A stretch of 64,000 nucleotides of DNA from Oscheius tipulae (taxonomy: Eukaryota; Nematoda; Chromadorea; Rhabditida; Rhabditidae): assembly GCA_037178975.1 (NCBI GenBank), contig JASJZH010000006.1, positions 1,984,001-2,048,000 of the forward strand, written 5' to 3'. The notes beneath the pieces are model-generated. The model saw only the letters and a program-made list of their open reading frames with translations. It did not search any database and was not told the DNA's origin. A program made the position numbers and the translations under genes. Shown here in pieces: positions 54,006 to 64,000 of the stretch (the first letter of the stretch is position 1; each line of letters opens with the position of its first letter).

Positions 54006-55288
54006 ATGATCTGCTGTAGCTCTCTAGAGCAGCAACTTCCAATTGTGGTCATCAGTTCTTTAGGAATCGTGCTTAATTCTGCTCTGATCTTAGTCATCGT
54101 TTTCAGGTTAGCCAATATACAACATTATTCTGTTGTTTCTGTGGTCTACCATTTCTTTTGTGGTAGTTTAAAACGTGATGGTGATAGAGCCAATGAGGTC
54201 CAAAAAGAAATTGAGATGATCAGAAAATGTGGTTTTTTGCCAAACACAATCAAACCCGTGCGTTATATTCGACATTTCAGAAAAAGTAACTTGATGGGTG
54301 GATACAAAAATCTGTTGCTGGCTTACACCTTCGTCGGTCTATTTTCAAGCAGTATCTTCTTTTTTACAGTTCCTGTAGGTTTTACGCCTAAGCTCGACCC
54401 TGTACCTTGAGAATAACGCCTTCCATTCTATACATTCTTCAGATTATGATGAAGTCGAAACTTGGCATCTACATGGTAGCCTCAGTAACTTTTCTTCCCA
54501 AACACATCAATTTTCTTCTAATGTGTGCCTTTCCCGTTTGCTACATTATCTGGGAGCTGATCCTTGTCTATTCCTTTCTATACCGTTGCCTATCAGTTCG
54601 CAACAAGGAGAAGTTGGTGTTCCATCGAACTGGCACCCTAACCATGATATTAATTGCTGTTATTGCTGCAGTTTTCCTGGAATTTGCTTTTATTTTAATG
54701 GAACCGGATAGAGGTTCGAAGGAACTACTCGCTCCCACTGTACATCGTCTTTTTCATAGAAATATCACCGAGTTGGCGATTATGGGCGAAGACTATTTTG
54801 TGAGTTTTAGATACTCAAGCAAGACGAAAACTTTTCAGACTCTCGAAGGGCATAGAACGAATAGCACCTACGTTGGAGCTGGTTATATGATCTTTATGTT
54901 CATCAGCACAATTGCGATGATTTGCTGCACCTACAACTTCTACAAGTGGTATGATAGCAAAAAAGCTTCAGTTGTGACCAAAAAGTTTCAAAGACGGCTT
55001 TTCTTTCTATTGTTGCTGCAGGTAAAGCTCATACCTACTAGAACTTATTATGTTTAGACCATAACCCCCATGATATTCTCATACATTCCAGCTCTCGTAA
55101 TATTTGTGGCCAGCTTGCTCCAATTTCCCTTGTCCGAAATTCAGCTAGTCATTATTACTTCGTCGCTGGGCTTATCTCATATATTAGATCCTCTCTGGAT
55201 ATTCTGTTTTGTGACAGACTACAGAAGAATGGTTGTTCCTAGGAAGGGTGGCAGTCGCTACATTTTGTCCGAAGAAACACCTACCTGA
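54006..55288 (+). CDS. Seven-transmembrane chemoreceptor, str-like
   Basis: Exon 1 MICCSSLEQQLPIVVISSLG with TM1. After an intron of about 180 bp, SNLMGGYKNLLLAYTFVGLF to FTVP. Exon 3 IMMKSKLGIYMVASVTFLPK, YIIWELILVYSFLYRCLSVR with NKEKLVF, RNITELAIMGEDYF. Exon 4 (NSTYVGAGYMIFMFISTIAM) follows, with YNFYKWYDSKKASVVTKKFQ. The last exon TITPMIFSYIPALVIFVASL ends HILDPLWIFCFVTDYRRMVV and stops at 55286-55288. No lesion. The first intron is unusually long for the locus and in part open, but I see no protein there. Confidence 0.85.
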
Positions 55289-55393
55289 TATTATATAGCC
55301 ATCCTTAACTAAGTGTACCGCTACAATTAGGCAAAACTAATGAAGAACCGGCACTTGAAATAAAAAACTTGTTTATTAAAATCAAAAAAGATT

Positions 55394-55467
55394 TGCCGCC
55401 AGCAGGGGTCGAACCTGCGACCTTGGGCTTATTAGACCCACGCTCTAACCGACTGAGCTATGGCGGC
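55394..55467 (-). tRNA. tRNA-Ile (AAT)
   Basis: On the minus strand the acceptor GCCGCCA pairs with TGGCGGC. D-arm AGCTCAGTCGGTTAGAGC, anticodon loop CTAATAA (anticodon AAT), T-arm with GGTTCGACC. Typical eukaryotic tRNA-Ile, lying between two convergent str-like genes. Confidence 0.95.
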
Positions 55468-55624
55468 TCCTGATACAGCGTCTAGGCAAACTGCAATTTG
55501 TTCTGCGCGGGCTCTGACAGTTATTTCATGACTTCATTGTTCGTTGTCACTGAAAACAATCGTGATTGATGCAATTTCACAGAATGCTGTCATTTTTTAT
55601 GAATGAATTGAGAAAGGAAAAGAT

Positions 55625-56884
55625 TCATTTCGAGTTGCTTCTTGCAATGCTGTGTTCAGATGCGTAGACTGCTTCTCTTGACGGCTTCTTATAGCGACAA
55701 AATAGTGAGTTTCTGTAGTCGGTAATAAATAAGAAAATCCAAATGGGATCCAACATCTGTGTTATTGTCAACATGAATGAGAGCACGTAGTTGACAGCAT
55801 CTGTCACATCAATCGAGTAAAATGTCAATGCCGTAACAGCAAGAGCAGGTGCAAACGAGAATACCAACGGTGTGACCGTCTGAAAAACTGTTGCTGTGGT
55901 AATTAATGAGACGCTTACTTGAAGAATTAGTAGCAGAAAGAGTCGCTTTTGTTGTGCTCGAGTTGTATCCGAGCCAACTCCTTTGGTCAGTTTCTTTTTG
56001 TACCATGAGTAGAAATTGTAGGTACAGATTCCCATGGTCACACAGCAGACCAGAACGAATCCAACGTGGGAAATGCAGTGCCAGAAACCATTTCCAAATG
56101 AACCATCAGCATTCTAAAAATTATTTTTGTGGAATGTTGTTGAACAGAAAACATACAAAAAATTCGCCGCCAACAAACGATAAAGTATGAACATCTCGTC
56201 CGGAAACATTGTATACCCGCTCAGCCAGGGTGTTCAAAGTCTCCACACTTGGTCCAAAATTCCAGCAAATGAACAGAAAACCTTCGGCTGTGAGTATGGC
56301 AAAGAGTATCATTAGGATCCAGCCATTTCGGTTAAACACAAGTTTTTCCTTGTTTCTTACCGCCAAACAGCGGTATACGAACGAGTAGGTTAGGATGAGA
56401 GCCCACATCACATAACAGACGGAGAATGTGTATATTGCTGCTGTTGTCAAAGATTTTGGTACGCGTTGGACAGTATTATAGAAGAGAAGACCGCGCGATG
56501 TTGGCATTACAACCTGAACATGTATGTAACTTGAGAAACGGTTATAATCTTTGTGGTGCTGTCAAAATGTTCAATAATGAACATTTACTACTCTCATAAC
56601 ACCGTTAGACAGTGTTACTTACCGGTAATGTCACGACCAATGATAAACTGGACAAAAAACCGATCAATGTATATACGAGCAGCAAATTCTTGTAAGCACC
56701 TAATACTTTTTCTGACCTGTAATTCAGACAACTACAGCCAGAAATGTTGCAAACACCTCAATAAGATGATGATAATAAGTATTCCATGTAGAAGAACTGC
56801 GATTCCAGTGAAAAAAGTTACTGGTAGTTGTACAACTGGGTTGACCATATCCAGGAAACGGGAATGTAGCATTTGATAATCCAT
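55625..56884 (-). CDS. Seven-transmembrane chemoreceptor, str-like
   Basis: Start taken at the ATG at 56884 (MDYQMLHSRFLDMVNPVVQL); an in-frame ATG at 56935 would add 17 residues. TM1 TFFTGIAVLLHGILIIIILL, exon 2 SEKVLGAYKNLLLVYTLIGF to VTLP. Exon 3 VVMPTSRGLLFYNTVQRVPK, WALILTYSFVYRCLAVRNKE, and NVSGRDVHTLSFVGGEFF. Exon 4 NADGSFGNGFWHCISHVGFV with YNFYSWYKKKLTKGVGSDTT. The final exon TVTPLVFSFAPALAVTALTF, TQMLDPIWIFLFITDYRNSL, ends RSNSK at 55625. Complete STR layout, closely related to the gene at 54006 (shared YRCL.VRNKEKLVF), so likely a recent inverted duplicate. Confidence 0.85.
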
Positions 56885-56935
56885 AGGTGTTGAAATAATG
56901 AAGATTAGAGGATTTGAATTAGGAAAATGTTGCAT

Positions 56936-57719
56936 TAGAGAGAGAATAAGAAGACACTGTCTGGCACAAATCGTTTGTCTCGTTATAAATACTACTAAGT
57001 TTGTCCTTCCAAAGACATCTTCGGTAAGGCTCGATTAGACCGACGAAGTCCGTCCCATTCTATTTTTGTGAATGGCTGAAAACATACACTGAAGACTAAT
57101 CTATGTTTTTGCTTGGTCCTAATGTAAATCCTGCATGAAAGGGGAACAGATAACTAGAGAGAAACATGCTTACGACAAATGTGCCACTAGTTTATGAAAC
57201 GAAGGTGTTTAATTAATATTAAATGAGAACTAAGACTGAAAATCAACCTGGATAAGTTAGAAATATCAAAGGATGAGTTCTCCGACCGGGAAGATGATCT
57301 CCACAGAGAACAGTTTCATGACATCTACAGGTCTAGACGAAAACATGCTCAATTGGGCAAATTAGCGTTACGGGTAATTTTGCAAAAAGAAGTAAAAGGG
57401 TGATGAGGCTTTCGTGGTTCATTTGGTTGAATTAGCCAGATCTGAACTCTCAGTACGTACAAGATTTCCTTTCTTGTAGACGGTGGTTTTTGGACCAGTC
57501 TTTGATTCTTAATCGCTTGTGGTTTATCACACATTGTTAAGGCAAGGGCTTTCATGTAATTTTTCCATCAGATACTTAGAAATAAGTAGTTGTCTGGAAC
57601 ATAAATAATAGACTTAGCTTGTATTAAGTATACCAGGAGGAAGTGGCAACGTGTGAGAAAGGTCATTAGGCCAATAGATCTAAATCCGGCTTGGGAAATG
57701 AGTAATCACAGAAAAAGAA
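56936..57719. other. Intergenic
   Basis: No supported exon. The open frame at 57349-57555 (-) shows no recognisable features. Confidence 0.35.
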
Positions 57720-58280
57720 GTGAAACATTTTCCGAATATCAAACTTTCGGGAGCAAACGAGAACGACTTCATCCCGCCCTACTTGGTCAATCTGAAGCCA
57801 AGTCTTCTGGGAGTGAACTTGACCGGGAAGAAGATCAGCGAGCAGAAGACGCGCTACACGTACACGATCTCGTGGGAGGAGGACAAAGAAGAGTCGTGCA
57901 GTGGAGCTGAACAAGAGGAGCCGGAGCACGTTATGACACTGGCCCAGAGGACAGATGGACAGTGGTCTGTTCCGAGGACCTTCGAGTTCATCCACACTAG
58001 AGCCATCGTCTTCCACAAGGGTACGGATGGAAAGGTGAAGAAGGAGGAAGTCTGGGGAGAGTCACAAGCCACAACTCTGCTTCAAGATGTCGTCGACGAG
58101 CTGCTGGACAGGCTGCCCAACTGGAGACACTCCAAGACTGACATCTTCGTCTGTCCCGTGACCAAGAACGCGCCTCTCATCAAGCTGACGACCGAGCAGA
58201 TGCTGACGAAGACCCTCCAAGAGATGGAGCTCCATCACAGAAAACTCTGCCTCGTGATCGACATGACCAATGCCTTCTAG
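57720..58280 (+). CDS. Intronless GC-rich gene, 186 aa, unrecognised
   Basis: A single exon from MKHFPNIKLSGANENDFIPP to DMTNAF and TAG at 58280, with AATAAA polyadenylation-like sequence about 20 bp beyond. The body is acidic and mixed alpha/beta: TRYTYTISWEEDKEESCSGA, VPRTFEFIHTRAIVFHKGTD, VVDELLDRLPNWRHSKTDIF, VCPVTKNAPLIKLTTEQMLT. Codon third positions are strongly G/C, unlike the AT-rich neighbours. This creates long open frames in the other frames too (57653-57910 + and 57666-58016 -), which I treat as shadows. No family recognised. It could be a highly expressed native gene, a retrocopy or an acquired gene. Confidence 0.6.
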   Translation: MKHFPNIKLSGANENDFIPPYLVNLKPSLLGVNLTGKKISEQKTRYTYTISWEEDKEESCSGAEQEEPEHVMTLAQRTDGQWSVPRTFEFIHTRAIVFHKGTDGKVKKEEVWGESQATTLLQDVVDELLDRLPNWRHSKTDIFVCPVTKNAPLIKLTTEQMLTKTLQEMELHHRKLCLVIDMTNAF

Positions 58281-59023
58281 ACGCTTCCATGCAATAAATA
58301 AATAAAATAAAAGTTTGCTCTATAAAGTCCAGTCATAATGTTTTGGATGACTTCCATCATCAGGAAATCGCAATCTAAGAAAGAGTAATTTTTCATAAAT
58401 GTATAAGAATCTTTCCCTGAAACTTTTTATAAAAAGTTTGTCTAGCAAAGGTGTAGATAATGCGCTCACGTTTACATAAATAAAGCGAGTTCGTGGGTAT
58501 TCGAAAGAAGCAGGAAGTTTTATTTGTTTCCGGATTCCAGAGAATTAAATATTCAACAAGACCGTGAGAACAGACTGGTCCGAACCGAAAGCGGACAACA
58601 ATCTGAATCACTTCAACAAGAATGCCAAAGGAACTAGAAGGTTGACAGTGAAAAAAGCTTATATCAAACCACTTTTAACAATGAAAGGAGAAAAAAACAG
58701 AGTCAGAGCCATACTTAGAACAACAGGGTAATCGTGTTGGTATGGTAATTGTTGGTCGTCAAAGTTTGCTCCTACGCTCGGAAACATTTTGTTTTCGGAA
58801 GAGGCGTGGGAACGAATTTTAGTTTAGCTGACGACTTTAGGGAGCGTGGATGCGACAGCTCTAAATGACCAAAGCTCTTTTCTATGTACTTCTAACAAAC
58901 TAGCGTGTACTTTTTTAGATGATAAGTTTAATTTTGACAAAGAAGCAGAAAGCGAAATGGATGTGAGTTTGAATGAAACAGCTAACTAAAAAGGAAAGTT
59001 CTTCTACATGAAGTCACATACGT
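58281..59023. other. Intergenic
   Basis: No supported exon or repeat. The open frame at 58393-58611 (-) is not convincing. Confidence 0.35.
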
Positions 59024-60687
59024 TTATTGGTTATTTCGCCAAGCGGTATTGTGCACACGGTTCCGAAACCCGCAACAGACACGCTTGAAAACATCTCTGT
59101 ATTCTTTGATGAAAATAAGCATCCAAACAGGATCCATCACATGAGCTATCGGCAAGAGGCTGCTCAAAACAACACCAAAACTGTCCGACATTTCAATAGC
59201 CAAAAGAGAGGCGGCATATTCGACAAGTATAGGTAGTGAAGTGAAACAAATTGGCGTTATCGTCTAAAAGATGCCACGGTAATGAGGCGTAAGATGCGAG
59301 GCTCACTTGTGAAATCAGGTGCATGAAAAGGCGCTTTTGCCGAGATTGTGTAGCTTTTGATAGGGAGGCAAACATGGTTTCGTTTGTAATATACGAGTAG
59401 AATAGGTACACGCAAAGGGACATGATGATGATTTGTGGAATTGCATATAGAGCTAATGATAAGGATATGTAGAAGCCGGAACCGTAGGAGCCATGCTGCT
59501 CCTGAAAAATTGTTTTGCTATAGTTTGCTCTTGTGATTTCAGAACTACACGAAATCGAAGCCTCTGTAAATTGAGACCAGAACTTTTCAGCTAAGGTCAA
59601 CAAAATGAACGCTGCAAACGCTGCAAAGAGTACATAAGGACGCTTATAACGCAAATAAGCCTCAGGAGGAAGTCGATCCCGATCAAAAATAGCTGCCAGA
59701 GCCATGCTCTTACCGTAAAAACACCTCCAAGACACGATAATTGGGTTATTTCCAGACCAGTCAACTGATAGACTCTTTCCCTCAACTGCGTCATAATTTC
59801 GTTGCTGGCTGGGAAAGAATAGATGATTTTTGCGTATAGAAATCCTATAAAGCCCATCAATCCAGATAGAATAGCGTAGCCGACAGGAGTAAAAACGAGT
59901 TGTTCTTTATGCCTAACTGCTAGTGTTCTATACATGAATGAATAGATGAGGATAGTTGACCACATTATGTAGCCGACTATATAAGCACACAAAAGGATGT
60001 CGTTTATCCATTTCGTGAAATAAAGTACGGTGTTGAAATAGAGGATGCCGTTGAAGGTTGTAATAGCCATCTAAAAACAAGAATGTTGTTGTTAGTTGAC
60101 ACGCATTCGCCCCCAAAATTTACCATCCATCATTATTATAAGTAGATTAGTTATGCGAAAACACAAATTCGAGCTTTTTAAAAACAGGGGAAGAGAGGAT
60201 AATGATCACTAAACATGAGCGGTCGGAAGGAACAAAAAAAGCTGCCTGATTGACAGCTCGTTGTGATTACAATCTTCCGTTTGAAATGTAAGCAAGGAAA
60301 TCTCCAGAATTTTTCGGAGAAATCGAAGGCGAGTGACCAATCCTCATCTCCATCTTCGGGGGAAAAGCCAATTGAATTTAAGCAGCCCAAGTTTGCATTT
60401 CAGTTCAAGGAAGTAAGCAACTCACTGGCAGTGTTAGAATGATAAGCACGGCACAGAACGCTCCCAGGATTGTAAGTGCCAGCATGAAAAACTTGTAGAT
60501 TCCGAAGCCATTTTGGGAACTGAAATTTCAGATTAGACAAGATTTAATATCATTTTGTGAACAGTTTTAGCGTGCATTGCCCTTCTGACTTTCACCTGAA
60601 AATGATGATTGGAATAAGTAGGGTATTCGTTCCTGCTGCCAGACTACTCACGATGGATATCGATATTTGAAGAGTGGTTGATATCAT
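59024..60687 (-). CDS. Seven-transmembrane chemoreceptor, str-like
   Basis: Exon 1 MISTTLQISISIVSSLAAGT with TM1 to IIIFR. Exon 2 SQNGFGIYKFFMLALTILGA to ILTLP. A longer intron follows. Exon 3 MAITTFNGILYFNTVLYFTK, WSTILIYSFMYRTLAVRHKE with QLVF, YQLTGLEITQLSCLGGVF. Exon 4 EQHGSYGSGFYISLSLALYA with ATQSRQKRLFMHLISQ. Exon 5 TITPICFTSLPILVEYAASL, LLPIAHVMDPVWMLIFIKEY (DP..--EYR), RVCCGFRNRVHNTAWRNNQ and TAA at 59026-59024. EYR replaces the usual DYR. No lesion seen. Confidence 0.82.
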
Positions 60688-61769
60688 ATTGAAATAACCT
60701 GAAAGTAACTTGGTCAAGAATGGAAATCCTTAATGAAGTTCTTTAATTTTATCGTAAAAAGTTATCACATGGGGTCACATTACGTTAACATGGCGTCTAA
60801 ACAAAAAGAAAAACTGCTTAATGATAAAAGATGAGTTAGTACAATTCTTAGAATTTCATGAATTTTTTGATCAAGTAGCAGCTGCTTTTTGTCCCTTCAA
60901 TTACTTGCTTGTTGGACATTAACATTAAACATTCAGACGAAAGGTGCCGAAGTGAGTGACCGAGTAAAAAGCGCTCTTCCTGATTAGTGTATTTTAAAAT
61001 GTCAATAACAATCTAATGAAGACGAACATCCGGTGAGCACATTGTGACGTGAAATAAGTGAGCTGTCATTTGAAAAGGCGCAGACATATTCAAGAGGAGA
61101 TAAAGTGTCAAACTATGAGACCAAGGCGACCTTTTAAAGACAGCTTGATTTAAAAAAATTGATTTAAAAAACTGCCCGCACCTAACTGTAACAGAAAGAG
61201 CCTAAAAGTTTTTCTTTTTCACAATTTCCTGTAACATTCAGATACCAAGTTTCTCATGCATACTCATCATCAACATGAGATTTGGAGAGCATCCGATGAA
61301 TCTTTTTTAAATGGTCCCATACATCGGAAGCCAATCAGCAACGTTCAGAATATGGGAAGACTGAAAGTCAGCCAGCAACAACATTCTTTCTCTAGCAATC
61401 TGCAGAAGAATCATTGTTAGTGAGAAGACAGTTCAAAGAAATAAAAAGTTTAAGAACAGTACGCTGCAAATCTTGGTGATTGTCTTACTACTCATACGAT
61501 GTCGGTTTTAAAAGATGATTCGAAACACTGCTCAGATGAATAACGTTTCACGGTATTCATACGATCGTTGTCGTTGCAAACTTCTTTTATGTGTTAGAAG
61601 AGATGGGGACCAATTTGCTAGTGATCTTGCAAAGGGATACATAGTCGACACGTTTCATTTGCAATCAACTGTCACACAAAGCTTTCAAACTGTCCTCGTC
61701 GAGATAATATGAGCAACCCGTTCTGAAAACACTTGTGTTGGGAACAAAACCTTCTTGTTGCGGCAATGT
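60688..61769. other. Intergenic
   Basis: No supported exon. The open frame at 61515-61712 (+) shows no recognisable features. Confidence 0.35.
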
Positions 61770-61842
61770 GCCTCGATAGCTCAGTTGGGAGAGCGTTAGA
61801 CTGAAGATCTAAAGGTCACCAGTTCGATCCTGGTTCGGGGCA
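61770..61842 (+). tRNA. tRNA-Phe (GAA)
   Basis: GCCTCGA pairs with TCGGGGC (one G-U). D-arm AGCTCAGTTGGGAGAGC, anticodon loop CTGAAGA (anticodon GAA), T-arm with AGTTCGATCCT. Clean cloverleaf, no intron. Confidence 0.95.
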
Positions 61843-62506
61843 ATCGTTTTGTTTTCTTTATAAGATTTGGTGGACGGACTTCTTATTTATTCGGGTAGCC
61901 GATTTCATGGTATGTTTTTAAGAACACTGCTATAGACAGTTTGAAGAACAGCCGTGTGCAGACCGTGTATAACCTGTCTTTCAAATCGCAACCCGACTTT
62001 TCTTCCAAGATTAGATTGAATTTTTGTCTATCTACGTCACGAAAATGTCCTCAAGGAGCGAAAGGTGACAGCAGGGCGGTATGAGAACATTGCTTATCTG
62101 CGTTGCGCATCTGCTGCTGTAGCTTGGAAGAAGTGATTTTATCTAACTCCACGTCTACAAATCCGGCTTCCACAGATACCATAGCGCTCTTTTCCCTAGA
62201 ACCCAATTAGCCACTCTCATCTTTTCGTTTTCTTCCTATCTTGTTATGATATCGTTCATGGCACAAATTTTGTTAGATGTCAACAGCAACAAGAGGATAT
62301 TTTTATTCGCCTCAGTGTCTTGTACGCGTAACTTCCGATACATTGCGAGGCTATTTTCAACGGATATGAAAAAATAGCTTGGAACTATATTTCTGTACCA
62401 TGTTTGTATTACCACCTTTTAGTACGCTTCAAACACGTGCAAATCCATAATTTTCTTTTTCTGAGTTTTCAGTCTCTTCAACCTTGAGTACTAAATTTTC
62501 AGATTC
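61843..62506. other. Intergenic
   Basis: No supported exon. A TTTTCAG five bases before the next ATG is a likely trans-splice acceptor. Confidence 0.35.
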
Positions 62507-63472
62507 ATGATGATGCCAATGAACACATTGACAGAATATGAAGCAACTATCCAGAGTGCCGAACGTCGTGTATTCCATCTCTTGCATTCGATTGAGTGGC
62601 AAATGCACACCGAACGGGTTCGACCACTTGTATGATCCTGAGAAACGTTCGTACATTCAGAAAAACAGTTGCCTCTGGAAGATGAAGTGCAACATCACAG
62701 AAGACACTATCTTCCGTTATGAGGGATATATTCCTGGGAAGAATCCTGCCGAAATAGCCACCTTTATCCATCCCGAAGGACTTTATAGAGGAAAATGGGA
62801 TTCACAGTCTGCCGGAACTAGCGTTGTCGCAAGAGTTGGAGAGGTTTTACCTATTTCTGGCATATGAAAAACGTTAATTCAGAAGACCACGATCATCAGA
62901 CACGACGTTAAAGCTCGTCTGATGGGTCTAGTTTCCGCTAGAGACACTATTGATTTATGTCGTTTTGATACGGATGAACACACCGGTATTTTGGCTATCT
63001 AAACAAAAATACAATTTACAGGTACTCGTCACGTTGTTTTGGTCAGCGTAGCTCATCCGTCAGCTCCTGTCAGAAATGGAGTCGTTCGAGCCCATACTCA
63101 TCCGACCCTGGTCATGATTGAGCCTAGGTACGTAATATGTTGCCAAGCAACCCGGAAAGTCTCGTGAATTGCATTTTGCTACAAAAAACCTGATAGATGT
63201 ACTACTGTAATGTCTCAGCTACGTTTTATTAGTATAATACTCTGTTTTTAGCGGGGATGGTTCCAAAGTCACTGGAATTCTTCATGGCGAGATGCACTTG
63301 ATGGGAGTACCCGCCAGCATTAAGGACACGTTCTTACCAAAGGTGAAACGTTTTCAGATACCACGGACAAGCTCATTTTCAGGGTATCCTTAACTTTTTT
63401 GACGACTTGTCCTCATTTGCCACGAAGGACGTAAAAGTCAATTTGAATTTGAAGCTCACTGGATGGCTTTAA
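62507..63472 (+). CDS. START-domain lipid-transfer protein, StAR-like
   Basis: Exon 1 MMMPMNTLTEYEATIQSAER to EWQMHTER. A 43-bp intron leads to KNSCLWKMKCNITEDTIFRY. Then YRGKWDSQSAGTSVVARVGE, HDVKARLMGLVSARDTIDLC, TRHVVLVSVAHPSAPVRNGV, VRAHTHPTLVMIEPSGDGSK and HGEMHLMGVPASIKDTFLPK. The last exon GILNFFDDLSSFATKD ends LTGWL at 63472. The blocks W(D/N), (S)ARD, S..HP..P.R.G.VRA and the long C-terminal helix are the START fold. The protein is essentially the domain alone (about 220 residues), like STARD1/4/5/6. Expected to bind a sterol or other lipid; the ligand cannot be read from sequence. All phases agree and I see no lesion. Confidence 0.85.
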
Positions 63473-63742
63473 CTGCTGCTGTTTTACCAATTTTTGTTTT
63501 ACGATACTCTTCTGCGTCATACTAAGTCTAGCTCAACTTTGTTTTACCCAATAAACTAATTCAGTTTCAAAACTATGCTTTGTCTTACAAAAACAGGTCA
63601 ACCGAGATCAACTGCAAATTAAAATTCCTCAAAACTGTCACAAAATAGTCTTTGCGTTAGCTAATCAGGGAGAGCATATTTAGCAAGCTGTAAAATGTTT
63701 CAATCCTTGATCATTGTTCATCATTGTCAGAGTCACTAAGAT

Positions 63743-64000
63743 TTATGACCGTGTTACTACAGTAGTCACTTCTCCAACTTGCGTGATCTCCCTCCTGATG
63801 AACCTCTGAAACAAGCAGTAGCTGTCAGAAATCTGTTCTAACCTTGAATACGAAGATTCGGTAGTCTTTGATCAAATAAATTGTAAGCAGAGGATCCAGT
63901 ATCTGAGCAAAGGCTAAAATCGCCCCACATATGGTTAACAGCCCGTTCAATTCAATTTGAAGCATACCAATGATATAAGAAAGGCATACAGGTGTTGTGT
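63743..64000 (-). CDS. Seven-transmembrane chemoreceptor, str-like, 3' end only
   Basis: Two exons on the minus strand run off the right edge. TTPVCLSYIIGMLQIELNGL, AFAQILDPLLTIYLIKDYRI (DP....--KDYR) and, after a short intron, RFIRREITQVGEVTTVVTRS to TAA at 63745-63743. These are TM6-TM7 and the tail of an STR-type receptor. Confidence 0.7.

Noticed and set aside
57666-58016. Open frames on both strands overlapping the GC-rich gene
   Set aside because: Long shadow frames caused by high GC; the frame ending DMTNAF has the polyadenylation-like signal and protein-like composition.
60250-60257. ATTGACAG near 60250 inside a str-like intron
   Set aside because: Not at the fixed distance before a start codon; about one or two copies are expected by chance in the window.

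Overview
The window reads as a nematode nuclear genome. It has cis-spliced genes with very short introns (mostly about 35-50 bp, GT...TTTTCAG), a cuticle collagen with a basic processing site, a GANA-1-type alpha-galactosidase, a CDK8 gene, a StAR-type START gene, four tRNAs and many nematode-type chemoreceptor GPCRs. Many ATGs sit a few bases after a TTTCAG acceptor, as expected for spliced-leader trans-splicing. I cannot name the species. All gene models below were built by eye from reading frames, splice signals and phase.

Layout. 1-8.3 kb: the 3' end of a Met/Gln/Gly-rich gene (+), a complete cdk-8 (-), an isolated exon and a large unrecognised gene (-). 8.3-11.6 kb: no convincing genes. 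11.7-20.3 kb: srd-like (+), sre/srab-like (-) and str-like (-) receptors, two small unknown genes and a relic of the downstream secreted family. 21.7-28.4 kb: a tandem array of seven small secreted proteins that I interpret as divergent, miniaturised thaumatin-like (PR-5-type) proteins, with a shared promoter motif. 29.3-38.9 kb: an srh/sri-like receptor with a frame break, a new Cys/Pro-rich secreted peptide, a secreted coiled-coil protein, an F-box-like gene, a head-to-head pair (hypothetical/calmodulin-like), a two-domain C-type lectin and an srv-like receptor. 39-48 kb: collagen, tRNA-Pro, srd-like receptor, alpha-galactosidase, tRNA-Asp, second srd-like receptor. 48.4-51.1 kb: an apparently intact Ginger-like cut-and-paste DNA transposon (TIRs, TATA-type target duplication, integrase-like transposase with D, D and E present). 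51-64 kb: str-like receptors, tRNA-Ile, a GC-rich intronless gene, tRNA-Phe, the START gene and the end of another str-like receptor.

How it fits together. This is a mix of conserved housekeeping genes (cdk-8, gana-1, START, collagen, tRNAs) and fast-evolving accessory families (chemoreceptors, secreted thaumatin-like array, C-type lectin, transposon). The most original signals are the array and its conserved ATTGACAG element about 94 bp before the ATG, paired cysteine loss in one paralogue, splice lesions in two others, the transposon with palindrome-rich termini, and the four-exon Cys/Pro peptide.
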